This document shows positions 41,428 to 51,640 of a stretch of DNA of 64,000 nt, one piece after another (the stretch's first letter is position 1; the number at the start of each line of letters is the position of its first letter). The stretch spans positions 124,001 through 188,000 of the forward strand of contig NZ_CP071955.1 in NCBI RefSeq assembly GCF_017603965.1. Reading direction: 5' to 3'. This DNA is from Xanthomonas fragariae (lineage in GTDB: Bacteria > Pseudomonadota > Gammaproteobacteria > Xanthomonadales > Xanthomonadaceae). A model generated the notes under the pieces. The model made no database searches. It was not told where the DNA came from and was given only the letters and a program-made list of their open reading frames with translations. The position numbers were made by a program, and so were the translations under genes.

Positions 41428-41697
41428 GTGCAACAGGTCGATGACGTGCAGATCGCAGCGGTCATGCGCGCACTGCTTGCACACCGGTTGCCGGAGCGCT
41501 CGATCTGCCCTTCCGAAGTAGCTCGCGCAATCAACGATGACGCCACTGCCTGGCGTGCGTTGATGCCGCAGGTGCGCACCGTGGCCACCGACTTGGCACG
41601 CAAGGACATCGTGCGGATCACCCAGCAGGGCGAGGTGGTCGACCTGGACACCGCGCGTGGTCCGATCCGTTTGATGCGCGGCTCGCATTTCGAATGA
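41428..41697 (+). CDS. DUF3253 family protein
   Basis: 89 residues from GTG 41428, with GGAG 8 bases upstream. It carries the typical DUF3253 pattern SICPSEVARAI, WRALMPQVRTVATDLA, IVRITQQGEVVD and RGPIRL, a small winged-helix-like domain of unknown role. It lies 16 bases after egtD and may be co-transcribed. About 160 non-coding bases follow before the convergent oxidoreductase gene. Confidence 0.8.
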   Translation: MQQVDDVQIAAVMRALLAHRLPERSICPSEVARAINDDATAWRALMPQVRTVATDLARKDIVRITQQGEVVDLDTARGPIRLMRGSHFE

Positions 41698-41859
41698 AGC
41701 ACCTGTGATGGCGTGGCGCAGGGTATCCAAAGCCCGCTGCCGCTGAGAGATCGCGCCCGATCCCATAACGAGCATCAACCACAACCGCCACGCAATCAGA
41801 CTCGCAACCGCATCAACCGTGCCTAGCCAAAACAGCACCGTAACGCTGATCCGCCACTG

Positions 41860-44800
41860 TTACGCCGCCTGCACCACATGCAACACCTTGGGATTACGCC
41901 ACTGCGCCATCAACGCAGCCTCACGCGCCTTGGCGTCTTGCAGATGCGCATGCTTGATATGGCCGTAACCGCGGATGTGTTCGGGGATGCTGGCGATCTG
42001 TGCGGCCAGGCCGACGTTGTCGACATCCAGGCGCTCCAGCAGTGATTGGACTGTTGCCACGTAATCGGCAATCAGCTGACGCTCGCCACGCCGTTCGGCG
42101 CTGTAGCCGAACACGTCGAGCTTGCCGCCGCGCAGGAATTTCAACCGCGCCAGCAGTTTGAAGGCAATGAACATCCACGGCCCGTAGTCGCGTTTGATCG
42201 GATGGCCATGCGCATCCTTCTTGGCGAGCAAGGGCGGCGCAAGGTGGAAACGCAGCCTGTAGTCGCCCTCGAACTGTTGCTGCAACCGGCGTTGAAAATC
42301 GCCGCGCGTGTACAGCCGCGCCACTTCATATTCGTCCTTATAGGCCATCAGTTTGAAGCCATAGCGTGCGACGGCCTGCGTCAATGCGCTGCTGCCGGGC
42401 ACGCATCGCGCCTCCTGCAACCGCACGCGCTCGACCAGGGCGAGATACCGCTGTGCATAAGCGGCATCTTGATACTCGGTCAGAAACGCGACGCGACGCA
42501 CGATGGCTTCATCCAACGACTGCGCCAGTTGCTCGTCGTCGAGCGGATGCGCCGGCGCATCGACATCGCCATGCAGCGTGCTGCCATCGGTTTGCGCCAA
42601 GGCACGTGGCGCACCTTGGCCACTGAGATCATGCGCATCCCAACTGCCGGGTGCATGCGCTTGCGGTATGTGGCCATACGCACGCGCAGACCCGCCAACG
42701 TTCGGCAGACCCGCAGCGCGCCGCACTGCCGGCAGATCGATTGCGGCCAGGCGGCCCCACGCAAATGCCTGCTGATTCATCGCCACGGCCGCGCCGTTGA
42801 GTTCGATCGCGCGCATCAGCGCCGCGTGCGACAACGGCACCAGCCCTTGCTGCCAGGCATAGCCGAGTACGAACAGATTGCTGGCGATCGCATCGCCCAG
42901 CAGCGCCGTCGCCAGTTGCGTGGCATCCAGTAACAAAGGCTCCCCGCCGCCCAATGCGATGCGCACGCCGGCAATGATCTCGGCGGCGGGAAACTGCAGA
43001 TCCGGCTGGGTGGTGAAGCTGCCCGGCATCGCTTCGTAGGTGTTGAGCACCACCTGGGTGCGGCCATCGCGCACCTTGGACAACGCCCAGTAATCGTTGA
43101 CCACCACCATGTCGCAGCCCAGCACCAGATCCGCTTCGCCAGCGGCAATGCGCACCGCGTGGATATCTGCTGGTTGGCGTGCGATACGGATATGGGTGGT
43201 CACCGCGCCGCCTTTTTGCGCAAGGCCGGTCTGATCCAGCACCGTGGCGCCTTTGCCTTCCAGGTGCCCGGCCATGCCGAGCAGGGCGCCGATGGTCACC
43301 ACGCCAGTGCCGCCGACGCCGGTGATCAGGATGTTCCAGGGCTGTTCCAGTGTGGTGCGCTGCGGCGGGAGGGGCAGGTTGTCCAACAACGCGCTCGCAT
43401 CGCGTTGTTTACTTTTGCGCACCGCACCGCCATGCACGGTGACAAAGCTCGGGCAAAAGCCCGACACGCAGGAATAATCCTTGTTGCAATTGGACTGATC
43501 GATCTCGCGCTTGCGCCCGAACTCGGTCTCTTTGGGCAGCACCGACACACAGAAACTCTTCTCGCCGCAATCGCCGCAGCCTTCGCACACCAGCGAATTG
43601 ATCATGACGCGCTTGGGCGGGTCGATCAGCTTGCCGCGTTTGCGACGGCGGCGTTTTTCGGTGGCGCAGGTCTGATCGAAGATCAAGATCGATACGCCCT
43701 TGACCGTGCGCAGACGCTGCTGCACCGCATCCAGCTCGCTGCGATCGTAGAAGGCCACCTCGCTGGGAAAACGCTCGCGCCTGCGCGTCCATTTTTCGAT
43801 GTCGTCGCTGACGACCGCTATTTCGTGGATGCCTTCGGCACGTAGTTGATGCGCGATGTCCGGCACGGTAAGTGTGCCGTCCACCGGCTGGCCGCCGGTC
43901 ATTGCCACCGCATCGTTGTAGAGAATTTTGTAGGTGATATTGACGCCGGTGGCGACCGACTGCCGAATCGCCAGCGAACCGCTATGAAAGTAGGTGCCAT
44001 CGCCCAGGTTCTGGAATACGTGGGGCGTATCGGTAAACGGCGCCTGCCCAGACCACGTCACGCCTTCGCCGCCCATGTGGGTGAAGGTGTCGGTGGCGCG
44101 ATTCATCCAGGTCACCATGTAGTGGCAACCGATCCCGCCGAGTGCGCGCGAGCCTTCCGGCACCACCGTGGAGGTGTTGTGCGGGCAGCCGGAGCAGTAG
44201 TGCGGCACCCGCGGAAACAGCACGCGCGGCAAGGCCATTTCCGCTTCTTTGGTGTCCATCCAGTGCAGTCGCTGCTCGATCGAGTCAGTCGTGAAAAAGC
44301 GCTGGATGCGCTTGCCGATCACCGCCGCGATCGTGGCCGGGGTCAGCTCGCCGGTGGACGGCAGAATCCACGTGCCGTGCTCGTCGTACTTGCCGACGAT
44401 GCTCGGTCGCGCCCCGGCGCTGGCCGGCCAGTTGTAGAACAGCTCCTTCATCTGCCGCTCGATGAAGGCTTTCTTTTCTTCCACCACCACGATGTCTTCG
44501 AGCCCCTGCGCGAATGCGCCGATGCCCACCGGCTCCAGCGGCCAGGTCATGCCGACCTTGTACACGCGGACGCCGATGTCGCGGCACGCCTGCGCATCCA
44601 GGCCCAGATATTCCAGCGCCTGCAGTACGTCCAGATAGCTTTTGCCGGTGGTCACGATGCCCAGCCGCGCATGCGGCGACTCCAGCACCACCCGGTCGAT
44701 CCGGTTGGCCCGCGCGAATGCTTGCGCGGCGGCGATCGCGTAGCGGTGCAGGCGCATCTCCTGATCCACGGGCGGATCCGGCCAGCGGATGCTCAAGCCA

Positions 44801-45552
44801 CCCGGCGGCAGCGCGAAGTCGTCCGGCAGCACGATGGTGCGTGCGAATGGGTCCACCTCCACCGAGGCGGACGATTCGACCGTCTCGGCAATGGTCTTGA
44901 AGCCGATCCAGCGCCCGGTGTAGCGGCTCATTGCCCAACCGAGCAGGCCCATATCCAGGATGTCCTGCACCCCGGCCGGGTTGAGGATGGGCATCATCGC
45001 GCTGACGAATTCTTCTTCCGAGCCGTGCGGCAGAGTCGAGCTGCGGCAGGCATGGTCGTCGGCGGCCAGCGCCAGCACGCCGCCATACGGCGAGGTGCCG
45101 GCGGCGTTGCCGTGCTTGAACACATCGCCGCTGCGGTCCACGCCCGGGCCTTTGCCGTACCACATGCCGTACACGCCCTGTACCTTGGCGCCGGGGAACA
45201 GATTGGTCTGCTGGGTGCCCCAGACCATGGTCGCGGCCAAGTCCTCGTTGAGGCCGGGGGTAAAGGTCACCCTGGCCGCGTCCAGATGCTGGCGCGCACG
45301 CCACAATTCCATATCCAGCCCGCCCAGTGGGCTGCCGCGGTAACCGCTGATGAAGCCGGCGGTGTCCAGGCCGGCGGCGTTGTCGCGCAGGCGTTGCATC
45401 AACGGCAGCCGCACCAGCGCCTGCACCCCGGATAAGTAGATGCGCCCGTCGGCGCGCGTGTATTTGTGCTCCAGCGTGTAGTCCGCATCCACCTGGCCGA
45501 GCTCCGGCGTGTTGGCAGAGTCGGGAGAAGAGAGTGCAGCGGTAATGGTCAT
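41860..45552 (-). CDS. Indolepyruvate ferredoxin oxidoreductase (single-chain, very large)
   Basis: 1230 residues from the ATG at 45552; the open frame continues upstream but without protein-like sequence. It is a thiamine-pyrophosphate 2-oxoacid oxidoreductase that combines IorA- and IorB-like parts. Order: pyrimidine-binding region with LSGVQALVRLPLMQ, core region, TPP region with YCSGCPHNTSTV, a cysteine-rich iron-sulfur region (CEGCGDCGEKSFC, near 655-700), then from about 739 the gamma/IorB domain (NILITGVGGTGVVTIG). It would oxidise aryl- or branched 2-oxoacids to acyl-CoA in amino-acid breakdown. Stands alone. Confidence 0.92.
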   Translation of the reverse strand: MTITAALSSPDSANTPELGQVDADYTLEHKYTRADGRIYLSGVQALVRLPLMQRLRDNAAGLDTAGFISGYRGSPLGGLDMELWRARQHLDAARVTFTPGLNEDLAATMVWGTQQTNLFPGAKVQGVYGMWYGKGPGVDRSGDVFKHGNAAGTSPYGGVLALAADDHACRSSTLPHGSEEEFVSAMMPILNPAGVQDILDMGLLGWAMSRYTGRWIGFKTIAETVESSASVEVDPFARTIVLPDDFALPPGGLSIRWPDPPVDQEMRLHRYAIAAAQAFARANRIDRVVLESPHARLGIVTTGKSYLDVLQALEYLGLDAQACRDIGVRVYKVGMTWPLEPVGIGAFAQGLEDIVVVEEKKAFIERQMKELFYNWPASAGARPSIVGKYDEHGTWILPSTGELTPATIAAVIGKRIQRFFTTDSIEQRLHWMDTKEAEMALPRVLFPRVPHYCSGCPHNTSTVVPEGSRALGGIGCHYMVTWMNRATDTFTHMGGEGVTWSGQAPFTDTPHVFQNLGDGTYFHSGSLAIRQSVATGVNITYKILYNDAVAMTGGQPVDGTLTVPDIAHQLRAEGIHEIAVVSDDIEKWTRRRERFPSEVAFYDRSELDAVQQRLRTVKGVSILIFDQTCATEKRRRRKRGKLIDPPKRVMINSLVCEGCGDCGEKSFCVSVLPKETEFGRKREIDQSNCNKDYSCVSGFCPSFVTVHGGAVRKSKQRDASALLDNLPLPPQRTTLEQPWNILITGVGGTGVVTIGALLGMAGHLEGKGATVLDQTGLAQKGGAVTTHIRIARQPADIHAVRIAAGEADLVLGCDMVVVNDYWALSKVRDGRTQVVLNTYEAMPGSFTTQPDLQFPAAEIIAGVRIALGGGEPLLLDATQLATALLGDAIASNLFVLGYAWQQGLVPLSHAALMRAIELNGAAVAMNQQAFAWGRLAAIDLPAVRRAAGLPNVGGSARAYGHIPQAHAPGSWDAHDLSGQGAPRALAQTDGSTLHGDVDAPAHPLDDEQLAQSLDEAIVRRVAFLTEYQDAAYAQRYLALVERVRLQEARCVPGSSALTQAVARYGFKLMAYKDEYEVARLYTRGDFQRRLQQQFEGDYRLRFHLAPPLLAKKDAHGHPIKRDYGPWMFIAFKLLARLKFLRGGKLDVFGYSAERRGERQLIADYVATVQSLLERLDVDNVGLAAQIASIPEHIRGYGHIKHAHLQDAKAREAALMAQWRNPKVLHVVQAA

Positions 45553-45650
45553 GGCATGCCCGGAAAGGGTGGCTGGAACAAGGGGCTCCAAAACGGCCTG
45601 ACGATTGTAGCAGCCGCTATTTACATGCCCGGTGACGTGCACACAGCTGA

Positions 45651-46053
45651 CCTGACTGGCGTACGCCTGTATGCGCCGAGCTCTATCAGGGCGCGTTGGG
45701 GGGCTGCTTTCCAACGGTAGCCGGCAATACCGTGCCATCGTCGGGAACGACGGGCTGGGACCTGCTGCGTTCCGATCCGGCCGACAAAGCGTTGCAGCAG
45801 TGGGCCAAGCTGGCCAACGGTCGTCCGGCCGCGTCGGCATGGTTGCCGACCACCGCGGCGTTGGCGCTATGGCGTGCCGGGCGCAACCAGGAGGCGGTCG
45901 AGGTGGTACGCCGCCGCCGTGCGTACCTGGCCGGACTGCTGGAGCAGCCCCGCCAACTATGCCGGCCTGCTGCCCGACTGGCGGGAGGCAGAGCGCGCCA
46001 GTCTGGCCGAGGTCTTTGTGGCCTGGCAGGCCAACCCACCGGCGTTTCCGTAA
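45651..46053 (+). pseudogene. Probable decayed gene, frame-shifted
   Basis: A protein-like stretch (ELYQGALGGCFPTVAGN to RRRAYLAGLLEQ) runs in one frame to about 45945, then continues convincingly in another (SPANYAGLLPDWREAER ... WQANPPAFP) to a TAA at 46051. There is no start codon with a ribosome site, and an in-frame stop lies just before. This looks like a 5'-truncated, frame-shifted remnant. I do not recognise the family. Confidence 0.35.
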
Positions 46054-46569
46054 GTCGGCATCGCGCTGCCGGAAAACCGCCGCAGCGCGATGCCGTGCAT
46101 CAGCCGATTCTGCGACGGCCATCTGCACGGGTGGCTGCGTTTGCATGGACACGGCCTGCGCAAAGTGCGCGGGGCTTCATGAGCCAGCACTACAGGCGTT
46201 GTTCGTGGCCGATCGCTTCATATCGCGCGCGCCCATCCCCACGCGCGCCGCGTTTCAACAAGGATCGCTGCGCGGCATGGCGTGCCGACGCCCTTGCCCG
46301 CGCACCAACATGGAACACGCCGCAAGCACGTTCCTGCTGGCTTTTTGGCGGCGTCCATGCTGCCAAAGGTGTCGCGACGGTGGGCGGACAAGGATCTTGG
46401 AAATGGTCGGTGTGCAGGGGTGCGACATGGGCATGCGTCGATCCGGCTGCAGACCCACCATGCTGCGGCATCCGCTCAGGCACGCTAGCCAGGCCAGCGC
46501 GCCGCGGATACGGTCCCGCCCCCTACTATGCGATCCTGCGCATCGCTTTCCGACAGACATGACCACACC
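46054..46569. other. Intergenic stretch, no gene seen
   Basis: 516 bases between the remnant and the AEC transporter gene. Several open frames cross it, but none looks like a protein (Arg/Cys/Pro-rich, antiphase). Probably more decayed sequence plus the promoter of the next gene. Confidence 0.45.
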
Positions 46570-47487
46570 ATGGCGGTGGATGCCTTTTCGTTGATTCTGG
46601 CGATGTTGGGATTGGGCCTGCTATTCGCCCGCCTGCGGTTATTGCCGGACAACAGCGCCGAGGTGCTTAACCGCGTCGTGTTGTACATCTGCTTACCGGC
46701 CTCGGTGCTGACCTATGTGCCGCGCCTGCACCTGGAAGCCTCGCTGGGTGGGGTCATCGCCACACCCTGGCTGCTCACCGCGATCATCGTGCCCTTGCTG
46801 TGGGGCTGCAGCCGCCTGTTCGGCTTCCGGCGCGAGGAATACGCCGCGTTATTGATGTGCGTGGTGTTTACCAACTCCAGCTTCATCGGGTTTCCGATGG
46901 TACGTGCGCTGATCGGCGACCAGGCCCTGCCGTATGCGGTGGTCTACGACCAGTTCGGCACCTTCGTGCTGTTGTCCACCTTCGGGTTGTATGTGCTGGC
47001 CCGTTACAGTGGCGACACCCCACCAACCGCCAGGCTGATCCTGCTGCGGGTGCTGCGTTTCCCGCCGCTCTGGGCGCTGCTGTTCGCACTGACCCTGATG
47101 CCGGAGCGGCCGCCGGCCTGGATCGGCTCCGGGCTCAAGGGCCTGGCCGATGCGATGCTGCCGCTGGTGATGCTGGCGGTGGGTTTCTCGCTGCAACTGC
47201 GCCTGCCTGCGGACGAGCTCAAACCGCTGGCGGTGGGCCTGGTGTTCAAGCTGATGGTAATGCCGATCCTGGCATTGCCGCTGTCTTGGGCGCTTGGCCT
47301 GCACGGGCAGATGCTGCAGACCAACGTGCTCGAATCGGCCATGCCCACCATGATCACCGCCGCCGCGCTGGCCATTTCGCATCGGCTGGCACCGCGCCTT
47401 GCCGCGGCCATGGTCGGCTACAGCATCCTGCTATCGTTGCTGACCTTGCCCGCGTGGGCCTGGTTGCTTGCACGGCTGGTGGCGTAA
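46570..47487 (+). CDS. AEC-family (auxin efflux carrier-like) transporter
   Basis: 305 residues from ATG 46570. About ten hydrophobic segments arranged five plus five, with the typical N-terminal VVLYICLPASVLTY and MCVVFTNSSFIGFPM (conserved Asn/Gly/Phe-Pro), and the C-terminal ESAMPTMITAAALAISH. The bacterial family exports or moves small acids such as malate or malonate; the substrate here is unknown. No operon partner. About 300 bases after it hold no gene that I can support. Confidence 0.87.
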   Translation: MAVDAFSLILAMLGLGLLFARLRLLPDNSAEVLNRVVLYICLPASVLTYVPRLHLEASLGGVIATPWLLTAIIVPLLWGCSRLFGFRREEYAALLMCVVFTNSSFIGFPMVRALIGDQALPYAVVYDQFGTFVLLSTFGLYVLARYSGDTPPTARLILLRVLRFPPLWALLFALTLMPERPPAWIGSGLKGLADAMLPLVMLAVGFSLQLRLPADELKPLAVGLVFKLMVMPILALPLSWALGLHGQMLQTNVLESAMPTMITAAALAISHRLAPRLAAAMVGYSILLSLLTLPAWAWLLARLVA

Positions 47488-47784
47488 TGCGTTGTTGTTG
47501 ACGCACGCGCTGCGGTATCGACTAAGAGCGGCACGGCGATCGAGCCGCAGCCTGATCTGCATGCACGACGCCAGCCGATCGCAGTTGCAATGGTGCACTG
47601 CGATGACAACAACGGCGATGCAACACTTGGCAACCACACATACGCCGCACAAGGATCTTCGGCCATCGACCACACGCGCCCGATGCTCGCGCCAGCGCTC
47701 TGCCATCGCGTTTAACGCGTTTCGACTACTTCCTCACCTGGTCGCGGTGTACGCTGCCGGCTTGCTCCCGGAAGCGAGGCGTGC

Positions 47785-48417
47785 ATGAAGACAGTCCTGG
47801 TGGCCGCCTCCAAAGGCGGCGTCGGCAAGACCACGATCGCCACCAATCTGGCCGCACATGCGGCATTGCAAGGCCAGCGCACCGTGCTGGCAGATGCCGA
47901 TCCGCAAGGCTCGTCCACGCGTTGGGCACAACGCCGCGCCAGCCTGGAAAGTGCGGTGCTGCCGATCGACGCCACCCGTCGCCGCAACTGGCAAGCCGCC
48001 GTTCCCGATGGCACCGACAAGCTGATCATCGACGCCCCGGCCGGGGCGATGGCCGACGACCTGAGCGGATTTCTGGACCATGTCGATGCCATCGTGGTGC
48101 CGGTGCTGTCCTCGGCGCTGGATATCGAAGCGGTGGTCGGCTTCCTCAATACGTTGGCCAAAGTGGCGCGCGTGCACCAGCGCAAATTGCCTGTGGGCCT
48201 GGTTCTCAACCGCGCCCGTTACTGGACCCAGACCTCGCAGCAGGCGGCCGAGATGATCGGCGCCTGGCCGTACCCGCTGGTGACCCAACTGCGCGACACC
48301 CAAGCCTATGTGGTCATGGCCGGGCTGGGGCGCAGCTTGTTCGACTACCGCTCGGCGCAGGTGCGCGACCATCAACAGGACTGGGAGCCACTGTTCAAGT
48401 GGCTCAAGAAGGCCTAA
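47785..48417 (+). CDS. ParA/MinD-family ATPase
   Basis: 210 residues. Deviant Walker [19 protein letters not shown] (residues about 10-27), [12 protein letters not shown] and DAPAGAM as Walker B are clear. It is the short ParA form without a DNA-binding N-terminus, and no parB gene follows, so it is more likely an orphan positioning ATPase (protein or organelle placement) than chromosome ParA. sixA begins 13 bases later and may be co-transcribed. Confidence 0.88.
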   Translation: MKTVLVAASKGGVGKTTIATNLAAHAALQGQRTVLADADPQGSSTRWAQRRASLESAVLPIDATRRRNWQAAVPDGTDKLIIDAPAGAMADDLSGFLDHVDAIVVPVLSSALDIEAVVGFLNTLAKVARVHQRKLPVGLVLNRARYWTQTSQQAAEMIGAWPYPLVTQLRDTQAYVVMAGLGRSLFDYRSAQVRDHQQDWEPLFKWLKKA

Positions 48418-48430
48418 CCGGAACGTTCCT

Positions 48431-48907
48431 ATGCGCGAATTGATCCTGTTGCGACACGCCCATGCCGAGCCGGCCGATACCGGTCAAGCCGATTTCGATC
48501 GCCCGCTGTCCCCGCATGGCATCGCCGAGGCCGAAGCGGCCGGGCGTTGGCTATGCGAGCAGCGTCTGGTGCCCGACCGCGTCCTGTGTTCGCCGGCCAG
48601 GCGCGCTCGCGAGACGCTGGAAGCGGTGCTGGAGCTCACCGGCTACATCGAACAACAGCTGGACGAACGCATTTACGAAGCCACTCCGGGCGCCCTGGCC
48701 AGCCTCATGGACGAACACCGCGAGGCCGAGCGCCTGCTGCTGGTCGGCCACAACCCGGGCCTGGAGCGGCTGGCGGCATTGATGCACAGTGGCCAGACCG
48801 GCGATTACCGCGGCATGCCGACTGCGTCGATCGCATTGCTTGCACTGCCGCTGGACGCGACCATCGAGCCAGGTATCGCCCGCCTGACTGCCTTCTGGTG
48901 GCCTTGA
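48431..48907 (+). CDS. sixA: SixA-type phosphohistidine phosphatase
   Basis: 158 residues. Histidine phosphatase superfamily with LLRHAHAEPAD (His9 nucleophile, Arg8), SPARRARETLEAVLE, and the second catalytic His in LLVGHNPGLERL. The length matches SixA, which dephosphorylates histidine in phosphorelay proteins such as phosphotransferase-system HPt domains. Tight spacing to the ParA-like and YceI genes suggests one transcript. Confidence 0.88.
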   Translation: MRELILLRHAHAEPADTGQADFDRPLSPHGIAEAEAAGRWLCEQRLVPDRVLCSPARRARETLEAVLELTGYIEQQLDERIYEATPGALASLMDEHREAERLLLVGHNPGLERLAALMHSGQTGDYRGMPTASIALLALPLDATIEPGIARLTAFWWP

Positions 48908-48910
48908 TCG

Positions 48911-49483
48911 GTGTCAACGTCGCTGCGCTGGTACGCCTGGCTCGCGCTCTGGGTCGTATTCCCGTGCGTGGCGCAGCAAAAGGTGCACTCCATCGACCCA
49001 GTGCAATCGCGCTTCGGGTTCGAGATCAGGACGCGCTTCGGCATGAAGATCGAGGGGTTCTTTCCGCGTTTTCGCGGTGAAGTGTTGGAGTTGCCCGACG
49101 GACGCCAGCAGGTGCGCTTCCGCCTGGATGCCACGCAGGTGGAAATCCCCGGCAAGTACCGCTACACGAGTTGGATGCGTGGCGAGGATTTTTTCGACGT
49201 TACCCAGTACCCGGTGGTGGAATTCGACTCGCTTCCCTATACCGATGAGGTGGCCAAGCATGGCGGCGACATCACCGGCAACCTGACCATTCGCGGAATC
49301 ACCCATGTCGAGACCTTGCATGTGGCGCCAGCTGAATGCGCGCGGCCGGGCTATGATTGCGATGTGATCAGCCGAGGTACGGTCCTGCGTGGACGTTACG
49401 GAATGAATGCGTGGGAGATGGCCCTGGGCGACAGGGTGACGTTCATTTTGCGCGGGCGACTGCAGGAGGCGCGGCGCCCGTGA
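48911..49483 (+). CDS. YceI-family periplasmic protein
   Basis: 190 residues starting at GTG 48911, three bases after the sixA stop, which begins a signal peptide (STSLRWYAWLALWVVFPCVAQ). The body is a YceI lipocalin-like barrel: HSIDPVQSRFGFEIRT, FRGEVLELPDGRQQ, YTSWMRGEDFFDVTQYP and DITGNLTIRGITH. Family members bind isoprenoid lipids in the periplasm. It overlaps the phospholipase D gene (GTGA). Confidence 0.85.
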   Translation: MSTSLRWYAWLALWVVFPCVAQQKVHSIDPVQSRFGFEIRTRFGMKIEGFFPRFRGEVLELPDGRQQVRFRLDATQVEIPGKYRYTSWMRGEDFFDVTQYPVVEFDSLPYTDEVAKHGGDITGNLTIRGITHVETLHVAPAECARPGYDCDVISRGTVLRGRYGMNAWEMALGDRVTFILRGRLQEARRP

Positions 49484-51498
49484 GGTTTGTGTTGAGGATT
49501 CTTGTGCTGGCAACGCTGTTGCTCGGCACCGGATGCGCCGGCCTATCGCGAATCGAACGCAACCGTGCTGCCGGCGTTGCCGCTGCGGCGCGCAGCACCG
49601 CGGTCAACTGCACCCAGGCCAATCGCTGCGCGCAGCCGTCACCATTGCGCGCGCTGGGCGGCGAAGCCATCACCGCCTCCACGCCGGCTGCGCCGCGGCA
49701 CTACGCCACTATCGTCGACCACGGGGAGGAATCGCTGGTCGCCCGGCTCAATCTGATCCGCAGCGCCACCCGCAGCGTCGATTTGCAGACCTATATATTC
49801 GACAAGGACGACAGCGCGCGCATGGTGCTGGACGCGCTGATCGATGCAGCGCAGCGCGGTGTCAAGGTGCGCATCCTGATCGACCAGCTGTCGGCGATCG
49901 CCGATCTGCAGATTCTTGGTGCGCTCTCCAGCACCCACGAAAACCTGCAACTGCGTATCTATAACCCCACCTTCGGCAAGGTCAAACTCAATTACTTCGA
50001 CTACGCCAGCAGCGTGGTGTGCTGTTTCCGTCGTTTCAACCAGCGCATGCACAACAAGCTGCTGGTGGTGGACGACGTGCTCGGCATGGTCGGTGGGCGC
50101 AATTACCAAGACGACTATTTCGACTGGGACAGCGAATACAACTTCCGCGACCGCGACGTGATTCTGGCCGGCCCGGAAGTGCGCGCGATGGCGATCAATT
50201 TCGACGCGTTCTGGCGCGCCAGGCGCAGCGTACCGGCCGAGCGTCTGAACGATGTGGGGCGTCTGCTGTTGGAGCAGGGAGCACCGAAGATGCCGCCAGC
50301 CAACTTTCGCCGGCCCGACCGGGTGGCGCGGGTGGACCGCGAAGCACACGACCCGCAATTCGTGCGCGATGCCTTTGTGACCCCGGCCATGCCGGTGCAA
50401 GGCGTGCTGTATGCGGCCGATCTACCGCAAAAACACCGCAAGGAACACGCGGGCAGGGCGGTGTCCACGGCGCCGGAACTGGATAGCCTGATCGCCGGCG
50501 CGCAGCAGGAAGTGTTGCTGCAAACGCCCTACCTGGTGTTGTCCGATGAGGCGCAGGCAATCTTCCGCGATCTGCGCCGGCACCCGCAGCCTCCGCGCAT
50601 CGTGGTGTCGACCAATAGCCTGGCTGCCACCGACAACCCGATCGTGTATGCGCTGTCGTACAAGTTCAAACGCCGCAACATGCGCCAGTTGGGCTTCAAC
50701 GTGTACGAATTCAAGCCGTTCCCGCTGGATGCCCCGGTGGACTACGCCAGCCTGGTGCCGGATCAGCTCAATCCGGAGCCCGAACCTGCCAGCGACGACA
50801 GTCGCGCCAATCGCGTGATCGGCGGCAGCGCGGCCGGCAATGCGATGCGTGGCAGCAGCGGTGGCGGCGATGGCGATGGAATAACCGGTAATGCGATTCG
50901 CGGCAGCGGCGCTGGCCGCGCGCCCGGCGGGAGCAAGGTCGATCGACGTGTGCTGCGGACCGAAACGCGGCCCTCGTTCCTGGGCACGCGCGCAGTCAAC
51001 AAACCGCTGCCGGTGACACGCGCCGGTGCACGTATGGGCTTGCACGCCAAATCGCTGGTGGTGGACCGCCGCATCGGCGTGATCGGTACGCACAACTTCG
51101 ATCCGCGCAGCGAAAACTACAACACCGAGGCGGCGGTGGTGATCGACGATGCACGCTTTGCGCAGGCGCTGGCCGCCAGCATCGAGCGCGACATCTCCCC
51201 GGAAAACGCCTGGACGGTGGCCTCACGCGAAAAATCGCCGGTGCTGAGCGGATTGAACGACGGCGTCGGCAAAGTGTCCGAAGCCTTGCCGGTGCTGGAC
51301 GTCTGGCCCTGGCGCTACGCCACAAATTACGAGTTCCAGCCCGGCCCCAATTGCCCGTTCCCGCTCAAACGTCAGGACCCGCAATTTCGGCAATGCTACG
51401 TGGCGGTAGGCGACTTCCCGGAGGTCAACGTCGGCCCGAAATGGTTGCTGGTAAGGATGCTTACCGCCTTCGGCGCCGGGTTGGTGCCAATTCTTTGA
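49480..51498 (+). CDS. Phospholipase D-family lipoprotein
   Basis: 672 residues from GTG 49480, which overlaps the yceI stop and has AGGAGG upstream. A lipoprotein signal (VLATLLLGTGCAG, lipid-modified Cys) anchors it in the envelope. Two HKD motifs are present: HNKLLVVDDVLGMVGGRN (His191) and HAKSLVVDRRIGVIGTHN (His522). It resembles cardiolipin synthase-like PLD proteins (ClsC type). A Gly/Ser-rich insert of about 45 residues (443-487) with two near repeats (GNAMRGSSGGG, GNAIRGSGAG) lies before the second motif. It may remodel envelope phospholipids. Confidence 0.88.
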   Translation: MRFVLRILVLATLLLGTGCAGLSRIERNRAAGVAAAARSTAVNCTQANRCAQPSPLRALGGEAITASTPAAPRHYATIVDHGEESLVARLNLIRSATRSVDLQTYIFDKDDSARMVLDALIDAAQRGVKVRILIDQLSAIADLQILGALSSTHENLQLRIYNPTFGKVKLNYFDYASSVVCCFRRFNQRMHNKLLVVDDVLGMVGGRNYQDDYFDWDSEYNFRDRDVILAGPEVRAMAINFDAFWRARRSVPAERLNDVGRLLLEQGAPKMPPANFRRPDRVARVDREAHDPQFVRDAFVTPAMPVQGVLYAADLPQKHRKEHAGRAVSTAPELDSLIAGAQQEVLLQTPYLVLSDEAQAIFRDLRRHPQPPRIVVSTNSLAATDNPIVYALSYKFKRRNMRQLGFNVYEFKPFPLDAPVDYASLVPDQLNPEPEPASDDSRANRVIGGSAAGNAMRGSSGGGDGDGITGNAIRGSGAGRAPGGSKVDRRVLRTETRPSFLGTRAVNKPLPVTRAGARMGLHAKSLVVDRRIGVIGTHNFDPRSENYNTEAAVVIDDARFAQALAASIERDISPENAWTVASREKSPVLSGLNDGVGKVSEALPVLDVWPWRYATNYEFQPGPNCPFPLKRQDPQFRQCYVAVGDFPEVNVGPKWLLVRMLTAFGAGLVPIL

Positions 51499-51640
51499 TT
51501 GAGGTGGTCGTTCGGTAGTTGGAAGGTTGGCCGAGCTGCAAGCGTGGCCTGGTGCACGCAGTGATAGCTGTACTGTCACATCTGCTGTGCAATGACATGC
51601 CCCACCAGCACACAGCCCATCAGCACTGGTTGTAGCAGTA

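Noticed and set aside
43846..45435. Plus-strand open frame of 529 codons opposite the indolepyruvate oxidoreductase
   Set aside because: Antisense shadow with His/Arg-rich composition; no protein features.
47524..47540. AAGAGCGGCACGG resembling the MITE end
   Set aside because: The match stops after nine bases and no partner end is found nearby.
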